A stretch of DNA of 33,433 nt from Acidobacteriota bacterium (GTDB lineage: Bacteria > Acidobacteriota > Thermoanaerobaculia > Multivoradales > JAHEKO01), in assembly GCA_029263375.1 (NCBI GenBank), contig JAJCXP010000102.1, positions 1 to 33,433 of the forward strand, in the 5' to 3' direction. The notes under the pieces were generated by a model that was not told the DNA's origin, did no database searches, and saw only the letters and a list, made by a program, of their open reading frames with translations. The position numbers and the translations under genes were made by a program. Positions 1 through 5,937 of the stretch are shown here, piece by piece. Every line of letters begins with the position of its first letter. Position 1 is the stretch's first letter.

Positions 1-1245
1 GCTCTCGACGGGCTGGTCGATCGGAGCCTCGGGCTCCTCGACCGGCCCTCTCTTGAGCCGCTTCCGGATCTCTTTGAGTGCCCGGGGTGAGACCGCGCTG
101 AAGTTGGCGCGGCTCACCGCGTTCGGCAGGATCTCCTCGTACCTGTAGGTGAAGACCTCGTCGCCCTGACGCAGAGTGAACGCTTCGAGGTACTTCACCT
201 CGTCGATCTCGCGCCAGCTCTCGAGCTCCATCTCGATCGTCGGCTCTTTCTTCTTGCCGTCCGGCTGGAAGCTCAGGCGCAGCGGCATCGAGGTCTCGGG
301 GTCGAGGCAGATCGCCGCCGGCGCGCCGTAGAGATCGAGCATCTCCACCCGCACGCAATCGTCCGACTCTGCGGCCGGCGCGTCCCCGCCGTGCTCGTTG
401 TCGGCCGCCGCCGGAAGGGGAATGGTGTGGCCCTGAAACCGCTCGTCCAGATGGAACAGCAGATTATGGAACTCGTGGCCGCGAATGGTCCGCAACCTCT
501 TGTCGGCGGACTCACGCTCGCCCAACTCGCGGTCGATCCGCCACGCCTTGTCACCGAGCGCCAGCCACTCCACCGACCCCTCGGCGGAGGACTGCTTGAA
601 CAGCGTCTGCTCCGGCTCCAGAGTGATCACCTCGGTGGTGAAAGATCCGCCGGGACCGGTGCAGGCGGCGCGGACCCGCAGCCCTTTGATCCCCCCGATC
701 GCCTTGCCGCCCATGGCCGCGATCGCCGACTCGATCAGATCTCGCCCACTCCTGGCGGCGTGCGCGGTGGGATTCTCGGCAACGATGACCACGCTGAACT
801 GCCCCTGATTGCGAAACTCGCCATCGAACGAGCAGTCGTTGATCGCCAGGAACAGACGACCCTCCAGACCGTTGACCACGGTCTGCCTGCCGACCAGTAT
901 CGGTTGCTCGTCGACCATGGCCACCAGGGCCCCGTGGTTCCACTCCGGGAATGGATCCTCGCAGGTCGCGGCATCGCCCGGGAAGCTCTCGGCGTAGCTC
1001 TCGCGCGGCCAGCCGACCGAGCGCACACACGACTCGGCGCGACCACCGCTGAAGCACACCTCGGAGCCGGCGCGAACCGTCAGATGATCCTGCGTCCGGA
1101 CGTTTACCCTGGTGTCGACCCAGGCGCCGCTATCACCGACCAGAAAGATGCGATTCACCGGATCGGGCGTTTCCTTACCCTGGGCGGAGACCGCGGCCAG
1201 GATCATGAGGGAGAGCGCGAGCGCCGCTCGGCGGGTGTTCGACAC
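1..1245 (-). CDS. Secreted PA-IL-like domain protein (partial, C-terminus beyond left edge)
   Basis: The minus-strand frame is open from a GTG at 1245 to the window edge (415 codons, no stop), so only the N-terminal part is visible. The first ~22 residues look like a signal peptide (two Arg, then a hydrophobic ALALSLMILAAVSA stretch). Residues about 25-140 resemble the PA-IL/LecA-like beta-sandwich repeats common in Acidobacteriota secreted proteins: a GDSGAWVDTRV start, a central GALVAMV, and a LFLAINDCSFDGEFRNQGQF segment. From about residue 150 a second domain begins (LIESAIAAMGGKAIGGIKGL), similar to the lipoprotein-sorting-like domains found in many exported acidobacterial proteins. The function is unknown; a periplasmic or surface location is inferred. 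No neighbour is operonic with it. The several short ORFs within this span on both strands are shadows. Confidence 0.75.
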   Translation of the reverse strand, partial: MSNTRRAALALSLMILAAVSAQGKETPDPVNRIFLVGDSGAWVDTRVNVRTQDHLTVRAGSEVCFSGGRAESCVRSVGWPRESYAESFPGDAATCEDPFPEWNHGALVAMVDEQPILVGRQTVVNGLEGRLFLAINDCSFDGEFRNQGQFSVVIVAENPTAHAARSGRDLIESAIAAMGGKAIGGIKGLRVRAACTGPGGSFTTEVITLEPEQTLFKQSSAEGSVEWLALGDKAWRIDRELGERESADKRLRTIRGHEFHNLLFHLDERFQGHTIPLPAAADNEHGGDAPAAESDDCVRVEMLDLYGAPAAICLDPETSMPLRLSFQPDGKKKEPTIEMELESWREIDEVKYLEAFTLRQGDEVFTYRYEEILPNAVSRANFSAVSPRALKEIRKRLKRGPVEEPEAPIDQPVES

Positions 1246-1301
1246 GGCGCAAGGCTAGCAGCGGCGGGCAGCGGGCGCGAGCGCCACCTAGCCAGGGCAG
1301 G

Positions 1302-1499
1302 TTAGAGGAGCTCGACGTAGTTCTGGAGCAGGTCGCGAGGCTCGACCTCGAGCCTGAACGCCCAGGAGCCGGTCCGGCTGACGGGCCCCTTGCGGCGCGC
1401 CTCGTCACGCCGAGGCTCGATAACGGGGCCGTCGGCCTGCGCCGAGGCAGTTCTCGCGTCGGTGCCCGGGCGGAGCGCTGGGGGCTTGCTTTCGGTCAT
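1302..1499 (-). CDS. Small hypothetical protein (65 aa)
   Basis: An ATG at 1499 is preceded by GGAGAG about five bases upstream, a reasonable ribosome-binding site. The predicted protein is 65 residues: a charged, Pro/Ala-rich N-terminal half, then a C-terminal stretch (WAFRLEVEPRDLLQNYVELL) with more ordinary amphipathic composition. There is no signal peptide, no membrane segment and no recognised motif. It is divergently oriented to the sugar nucleotidyltransferase gene. It could be a small peptide or a chance ORF. I do not recognise it. Confidence 0.45.
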   Translation of the reverse strand: MTESKPPALRPGTDARTASAQADGPVIEPRRDEARRKGPVSRTGSWAFRLEVEPRDLLQNYVELL

Positions 1500-1518
1500 C
1501 GACTCTCCGACGTTCGAA

Positions 1519-1594
1519 CCTTTGATGCACGAGTTGCGGTCGAGGTTTCGGCCGCCCTGGTGAGAAACCGCGGAGCGGTGTCATGCATCGAAGG
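1519..1594. repeat. Imperfect inverted repeat in divergent intergenic region
   Basis: CCTTTGATGCA (1519-1529) is matched by TGCATCGAAGG (1584-1594), 10 of 11 bases complementary with a 54-nt loop. The right arm ends in the AAGG that is probably the ribosome-binding site of the following gene. It may be a pair of operator half-sites for the divergent genes, or chance. Confidence 0.25.
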
Positions 1595-1599
1595 TAGTG

Positions 1600-2547
1600 A
1601 TGGGCACCCGACACCTAGCAAAACCCTCATCGAGCACTCAAGCGTGGGCTATCGTCCTCGCCGCCGGCGACGGAACCAGACTGCGCGCTCTGACCACCGT
1701 CCCAAAGCAGTTCTGCTCTCTCGCCGGCGGGCCATCGCTGCTCCGCCAGGCGGTGTCACGAGCGGCGCTGGCCGTACCGATGGAACGCGTGATGGTCGTG
1801 GTCGCGGAGCAGCATCGACGGTGGTGGGAGCCCGAGCTCGAGCGCCTACCGGTGACGACAATCGTTCAGCCGGAGAACCGGGGAACCGCCGCCGGAGTCC
1901 TGTTGCCCCTGTTGAAGCTTCTTGAGCGCGATCCGGCAGCACGTCTCCTGCTGGTGCCATCCGACCACTTCGTCGACGACGAGCGGGTTCTGGCGAGCGC
2001 CGCCCGCGCCGCTCTCGAACGGGTAGCGATACGCAAGCGCATCGTGCTCCTGGGAATCACTCCGAGCGCGCCGGAGCCGGGCTACGGTTGGATCGCACCC
2101 GGGCTACCCGCGGGTGGCCACCTGGCCGCGGTGTCGTCGTTCATCGAAAAGCCCGACGCCGAGGTCGCCCGCTCACTCATGGAGCAGGGAGCGGTCTGGA
2201 ACACGTTCCTGCTGGCAGCTCGAGCGCAACACCTGGCGCAGATCTTCCAGCGCACCCTGCCCGAGCTCACCGCGACGCTCGACCGCGCAATTCGCTCCGG
2301 CGCCGCAACACGCGCCGCCTACCGGCAGCTCGAAGTGCTCGACTTCTCGCGCGAGCTGCTCCAACGATCGGTCGGCGCCCTGGAAGTGCTCAAGGTGCCC
2401 GACTGCGGCTGGGACGACCTGGGGACGCCGGAGCGCGTCGGCTCGTGCATCCGTCGGATGCGACCCAGAAAGCGACGCGCCGGCGCGCTCGCTCAGGGTC
2501 ACCTCGACCTGAGCGCCGCACACCAGCGCTTCGCGTCCAGCCTTTGA
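1600..2547 (+). CDS. Mannose-1-phosphate guanylyltransferase-like sugar nucleotidyltransferase
   Basis: This is a 315-residue nucleotidyltransferase that should transfer a nucleotide to a hexose 1-phosphate, most likely GTP + mannose-1-phosphate to GDP-mannose, for cytoplasmic supply of exopolysaccharide or glycan precursors. Close to the N-terminus is the family signature VLAAGDGTRLRALT followed by VPKQF, the pyrophosphorylase G-x-G-T-R and P-K-Q-F motifs. PSDHF lies near residue 125, FIEKPD near 180, and a GWDDLGTPERV segment near the C-terminus corresponds to the W-x-D-x-G motif. The C-terminal isomerase (cupin) half of bifunctional ManC proteins is absent. ATG 1600 is preferred over GTG 1597 because AAGG (1591-1594) then has a 5-nt spacing. 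The downstream sigma factor follows after 19 bp and may be co-transcribed. Confidence 0.8.
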   Translation: MGTRHLAKPSSSTQAWAIVLAAGDGTRLRALTTVPKQFCSLAGGPSLLRQAVSRAALAVPMERVMVVVAEQHRRWWEPELERLPVTTIVQPENRGTAAGVLLPLLKLLERDPAARLLLVPSDHFVDDERVLASAARAALERVAIRKRIVLLGITPSAPEPGYGWIAPGLPAGGHLAAVSSFIEKPDAEVARSLMEQGAVWNTFLLAARAQHLAQIFQRTLPELTATLDRAIRSGAATRAAYRQLEVLDFSRELLQRSVGALEVLKVPDCGWDDLGTPERVGSCIRRMRPRKRRAGALAQGHLDLSAAHQRFASSL

Positions 2548-2566
2548 CGTCAGGAGGGTTGATTCG

Positions 2567-3202
2567 ATGGCCCAGCCGCTTGCCAAGCCGACACCGATCG
2601 ACTTCCCGAACCCACCGCAGGCTTGCGAGCCCCGGTTCAAGCTCGAGGACGTTTCGCTAGTGCGAGCCGTGGCGCGCGGCGACCAGGAGGCCTTCGAAGA
2701 GCTCTACCTACGACATGCCGGCCGCGCCCGAAGCACGATCGCAAGCATCCTCTGGCGTGCCGCCGACGTCGAGGAGGTGCTACAGGACACGTTCCACTAT
2801 CTCTGGCGGCGCGCCCACACCTACAGCGCCCGGCGCGGCTCGGTCCTGCACTGGCTGCGCATGATCGCGCGCTCGCGCGCGATCGATCAGCTGCGTAGTC
2901 TCGCCGCCCGGCAGAAGTACCTCGACCGCTTCAGCGAGCTGCCGCCCCGGGCTCCCGACAGCTCGCCGCTGACCGAGCTCCTCACTCGCGAGCGATCGGA
3001 TCGGCTGGCCGACTGCCTGCGGCGGATCCCCGAGCCGCAGCGCGAGATCCTCGAACTGTGCTACTTCGGCGACATCACTCAACAGGAGGCGGCGAACTCC
3101 TGCGAGCTGCCCCTGGGTACCGTGAAGACCCGCTGCTACCAGGGGCTCAAGAAGCTACGGCGAGCCTTGCGCTCCCACGCCCCTGAGCTCGTCGAAGGTT
3201 AG
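2567..3202 (+). CDS. ECF-type RNA polymerase sigma factor (1)
   Basis: A 211-residue extracytoplasmic-function sigma factor. Region 2 spans about residues 40-108, with the core-binding helix (ADVEEVLQDTF) and the -10-recognition part (GSVLHWLRMIARSRAIDQLR). A linker of about 40 residues follows. Region 4 lies at about 150-205, with the helix-turn-helix ITQQEAANSCELPLGTVKTR. There is a strong ribosome-binding site (AGGAGGG, nine bases before ATG 2567). No anti-sigma gene of the zinc-finger type lies next to it. Instead the gene runs convergently into the membrane-protein gene, and the two stop codons interlock (TTAG, 3199-3202). The N-terminal ~35 residues are an extra Pro-rich tail. Its target promoters are unknown. 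Confidence 0.9.
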   Translation: MAQPLAKPTPIDFPNPPQACEPRFKLEDVSLVRAVARGDQEAFEELYLRHAGRARSTIASILWRAADVEEVLQDTFHYLWRRAHTYSARRGSVLHWLRMIARSRAIDQLRSLAARQKYLDRFSELPPRAPDSSPLTELLTRERSDRLADCLRRIPEPQREILELCYFGDITQQEAANSCELPLGTVKTRCYQGLKKLRRALRSHAPELVEG

Positions 3203-4110
3203 CGCTCGGTCTCTACCGCCAGACTCGCCATGGCCAACTCGACGAGTTGGTCGCAGGTCGCGCTGGCGCCCTCGAACGACCACAGCGTTCGACCCGCGGC
3301 GTCGACCAGCTGCAGCTGGAGCGAGCACTCGGCGTCGCCCGTCGCCGACCCCTTGAGCACCGCATCGACCGAATCGCGCTGGTCGCTGATCTCGAAGATC
3401 TCGAGCGCCATCAGGCCGCGTCGGAGCAGGTGCGCGACCGCCTCTCCCCGCGGACCGGCAATGGGATCGACATGGACCCGGCCGACGTCGGACAGCCGGA
3501 GCGCGTCGAGCGGCTCGAAGATGCCTCCCCGCGTCGCGCCCGCGTCCACGACCGGTGGTGCCACAGGCTTGCCCGGCTGCGGCGCCGAACGCTCGAGCGG
3601 TGGCGCCGAGAGCACAAAGACGACCGCCGACACCGCCAGGCTGCCGGCCGCTACCGTCGCCCAGAACGCGCGCTTCGACGCGCCACCGCGCGGACTGACG
3701 ATCCGGCGCAACGAATCCAGGTAGCCGCGCGTCGACCAGCGAGCCCGGAGACGGCAGCCCACGGCAGGATCGGGTGACGGCTCCAGAATTACGTCGAGCA
3801 GCTCGCCGGCCTCGAGCTCGAAGCGCAGAAGGCCCGGCTCACCGTTCGCGGGCTCGATCAGGTGAACCCCCTGGAGGACCTCCGACTCCGGCGTGCCTCT
3901 CCAAACCTCGATCAACTCTCGACCCTCGCCGAGCTCCAGTCCGGCGATGCTGCGCAGGTCCCGGGTGAGCGTCGCGACCACGGCCCCGTCGACGGTGATC
4001 CGCACGTACTCGCCGTTTGGTCGCCGCCCCGGTCCGCGTGGCGCGCTTGCGCCCTGCTCGATGTTCGCTCGGGTCTCTTCGTCCAACTCTCTGGTTCTTC
4101 GGTGTCGCAT
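3199..4110 (-). CDS. Probable internal-start product (C-terminal 303 aa: beta domain, membrane helix, periplasmic domain)
   Basis: This lies in the same frame as the 606-residue protein, beginning at Met304 (MRHRRTRELDEETRANIEQG). AAGGAGG (4118-4124 on the complementary strand) sits exactly 7 nt before the ATG, a stronger signal than the one at the upstream start. The product would hold the beta-sandwich, the membrane helix and the external domain, without the helical domain. Either the two halves were separate genes whose intervening stop was lost, or both long and short forms are made. The Pro-rich sequence just before Met304 reads more like translated leader than a folded domain. Confidence 0.5.
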   Translation of the reverse strand: MRHRRTRELDEETRANIEQGASAPRGPGRRPNGEYVRITVDGAVVATLTRDLRSIAGLELGEGRELIEVWRGTPESEVLQGVHLIEPANGEPGLLRFELEAGELLDVILEPSPDPAVGCRLRARWSTRGYLDSLRRIVSPRGGASKRAFWATVAAGSLAVSAVVFVLSAPPLERSAPQPGKPVAPPVVDAGATRGGIFEPLDALRLSDVGRVHVDPIAGPRGEAVAHLLRRGLMALEIFEISDQRDSVDAVLKGSATGDAECSLQLQLVDAAGRTLWSFEGASATCDQLVELAMASLAVETER

Positions 4111-5019
4111 AGCGTGTCCTCCTTCTGCCGGGGGCTCTGGGTCGATGTCTGTGAACCGGGGCACGCTTTCGTGTCGATCGGGTGGTTCGAGATCCAGCCC
4201 GTGACATAGGAGCCGCCAGCAGCGGGGATGCACCAACGCGTGCATCCGCCGCAGCTCGACTCGGTGCTCATCATCCGGATGTCCACTCGCACTGCCGAAC
4301 GCCTCGACGGCGTGCTCGCGTAGCCGATAGCTGGTCTGCAACGCGCAACTGGTCTCCCAGGGCGTACAACGGACCAGCGTCTCGCTCAGGTACTCGCTCC
4401 AAGCGCCGGCGCTCTCCAGCGACTCCAGCCGCATCTCGCCACGCTCCACCGTGACCACTCGGATCCGTTCCGCGAAGCGCTCGGTCAACTCCCGCAGGAG
4501 GCGGCGCTTGACCGACCGGAAGTAGGCGTCGTCCGGAACGCGGTCAGGATCCTGGATCAGAGCACCGTAGATGTCCTGGGCCTCGGCGGTCGGGTAGTCG
4601 TGCAGGAGCCGGGTGATCGCCACGCAAGTGTGCAGGCTGTTGCGCTTGAGCACGATACGAACGACATGCTTGACGAACCAGACCAGCGAGTCCTCGAACG
4701 TCGCCCGGTGATCGGCCTCGAGCTCGCGCTCGAAGCGCTCGGACTCCACCAGGATCAGACGCTGCAGGATCTGGATGTCGGTCAGCGCGACCTTGGTTCG
4801 CCGGCCCCGTATCCGCAGCGACCGCCGGCGGTCCGCCCGGGCCGGCTGATAGTAGATCCGCCGGCTCTGCGCTCTCACCGCCAGCTTGAGCTTGGCCAGC
4901 GCGGCGCTCGTCAACCGCAGCGCGCGGTCATGATCCGGATGGAGAAAGTAGGCCAGCGCATAGGCCCGATCGACAATCTCCCCGCCGACGCGGTCCGAGG
5001 TAACCGCCGGACCGCTCAT
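3199..5019 (-). CDS. Membrane-anchored two-part protein of unknown function between two ECF sigma genes
   Basis: This is a 606-residue protein of no family I can name. Residues 1-290 are a helical, Arg-rich cytoplasmic part (for example RAYALAYFLHPDHDRALRL and ILQRLILVESERFERELEA). Residues ~291-335 are a Pro/charged linker. Residues 336-430 look like a beta-sandwich (YVRITVDGAVVATL). Residues 451-472 form one membrane helix. Residues 473-606 should be outside the cytoplasm and faintly resemble CsgG/FlgO/LptE-like periplasmic domains (VDAVLKGSAT, LVDAAGRTLWSFEG). I start it at ATG 5019, which has GGAGG 8 nt upstream; a TTG at 5115 would overlap the divergent sigma gene. A perfect internal ribosome-binding site before Met304 (4110) suggests that this is a fusion of two genes or encodes two products. 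It may be a sensor or anti-sigma partner, but only position supports that. Confidence 0.7.
   Translation of the reverse strand: MSGPAVTSDRVGGEIVDRAYALAYFLHPDHDRALRLTSAALAKLKLAVRAQSRRIYYQPARADRRRSLRIRGRRTKVALTDIQILQRLILVESERFERELEADHRATFEDSLVWFVKHVVRIVLKRNSLHTCVAITRLLHDYPTAEAQDIYGALIQDPDRVPDDAYFRSVKRRLLRELTERFAERIRVVTVERGEMRLESLESAGAWSEYLSETLVRCTPWETSCALQTSYRLREHAVEAFGSASGHPDDEHRVELRRMHALVHPRCWRLLCHGLDLEPPDRHESVPRFTDIDPEPPAEGGHAMRHRRTRELDEETRANIEQGASAPRGPGRRPNGEYVRITVDGAVVATLTRDLRSIAGLELGEGRELIEVWRGTPESEVLQGVHLIEPANGEPGLLRFELEAGELLDVILEPSPDPAVGCRLRARWSTRGYLDSLRRIVSPRGGASKRAFWATVAAGSLAVSAVVFVLSAPPLERSAPQPGKPVAPPVVDAGATRGGIFEPLDALRLSDVGRVHVDPIAGPRGEAVAHLLRRGLMALEIFEISDQRDSVDAVLKGSATGDAECSLQLQLVDAAGRTLWSFEGASATCDQLVELAMASLAVETER
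4108..4124 (-). promoter_or_regulatory. Internal Shine-Dalgarno and start codon inside the membrane-protein gene
   Basis: Read on the minus strand, AAGGAGG is followed by a 7-nt spacer and ATG. It is a near-perfect anti-16S match inside a long open frame and exactly at the junction between the helical and beta domains. Confidence 0.6.
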
Positions 5020-5114
5020 CGCCATCGCCTCCGCGAGCCGCGGCTTTCGAAAGTCACACGCTGTCGCGAGCGGCCTTTGATTAGGGTGCGGCCCGAACCT
5101 AAAAGGCGGTGCCA
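5020..5114. promoter_or_regulatory. Divergent promoter region with CTTTCGAAAG palindrome
   Basis: This 95-bp space separates the starts of the membrane-protein gene (minus) and ECF sigma factor 2 (plus), so both promoters are expected here or in the flanking coding ends. The only clear element is a perfect 10-bp palindrome, CTTTCGAAAG, at 5044-5053. No convincing sigma-70 -35/-10 pair is visible. Confidence 0.4.
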
Positions 5115-5777
5115 ATGTCTCGATTCGTCGAAAGCAGGTGTGCGCGCAGCGGGTGGTCCGATCGAATCGGAGCCCGGCGTCAGCTGAAGGGACCGGCTCC
5201 GGCCGTACAGGATCTCGATCTCGTCGCCGGCCTGCGGGGGGGCTGCGAGAGCAGCTACGAGCTCCTGGTCGAGACCTACGGCGGCCGCATGCAGGCGGTG
5301 GCGCTGCGCATCCTTGGCGACGTCGAGGAAGCCCGCGACGTGGTTCAACAGTCGTTGATCACGATCTTTCGCTCGATCCGATCCTTTCGCGGCGACTCTC
5401 GGTTGGCAACCTGGATCCACCGTATCGTGGTCAACAACGCCCTGATGCATCTGCGTTCGAGCCGGCGCTCTGTTCATCTACCCCTCGACGTGGCTCTGGA
5501 GGCGGACGCCTCCTTGAGCGGTGAGCTGACGGTCACGGTACCGATCGACGCCGAATCCCGCCTGCTGACGAAGGAGCGCGTCTCGGTGTTGAGGTCCTGC
5601 ATCATGACTCTACCGAGGACTCACCGGCTGGTTCTGGTGTTGCGCGAGTTCGAGCAGATGACCACCGCCGATACCGCCAGGCGACTCCAGATCAGCGAGA
5701 ACGCGGTCAAGATCCGTCTTCATCGGGCGCGTCGAGCGCTTTCCACCCTGCTCGACGCGGCCAGGGACGCCGCATGA
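5115..5777 (+). CDS. ECF-type RNA polymerase sigma factor (2)
   Basis: A 220-residue ECF sigma factor. Region 2 (about residues 35-105) contains YELLVETYGGRMQAVALRIL, a DVEEARDVVQQSLITIFRSI helix, and the typical TWIHRIVVNNALMHLR segment. Region 4 (about 150-212) contains LPRTHRLVLVLREFEQMTT, then a helix-turn-helix with ISENAVKIRLHRARRAL. ATG 5115 is chosen over GTG 5109 because AAGG (5103-5106) then has an 8-nt spacing. The gene is divergent from the membrane-protein gene and 160 bp upstream of the TPR-CHAT gene in the same direction. This makes it the likeliest direct regulator or partner of that gene. Its region 2 and region 4 sequences clearly differ from those of sigma factor 1, so it is not a recent duplicate. 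Confidence 0.9.
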   Translation: MSRFVESRCARSGWSDRIGARRQLKGPAPAVQDLDLVAGLRGGCESSYELLVETYGGRMQAVALRILGDVEEARDVVQQSLITIFRSIRSFRGDSRLATWIHRIVVNNALMHLRSSRRSVHLPLDVALEADASLSGELTVTVPIDAESRLLTKERVSVLRSCIMTLPRTHRLVLVLREFEQMTTADTARRLQISENAVKIRLHRARRALSTLLDAARDAA

Positions 5778-5853
5778 CACGGTCGGTCACCCGCCCGCTG
5801 TCACATTGCCTCTGGTCACCCGTGGCCATCCTAGGTTCGATGCAGACATCCAT

Positions 5854-5875
5854 GAAAGGTTTCCCGAAAGGTTCC
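5854..5875 (+). repeat. Tandem direct repeat GAAAGGTT(T)CC upstream of CHAT gene
   Basis: GAAAGGTTTCC (5854-5864) and GAAAGGTTCC (5866-5875) lie 12 bp apart in the 160-bp gap between sigma factor 2 and the CHAT gene. Spacing close to one helical turn suggests a protein-binding site. A weak -10-like TAGACT follows at about 5914. This is suggestive only. Confidence 0.3.
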
Positions 5876-5937
5876 GAACGCGACCGCGACGCGAAGGGGT
5901 GGAGAGCGTGGGCTAGACTTCCGAGATCCGAGGCCAT

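Noticed and set aside
391-1305. Long plus-strand ORF opposite the left-edge gene
   Set aside because: Arg/Gly/Asp-rich composition without a domain; the minus frame reads as a proper signal peptide plus beta domains across the same span.
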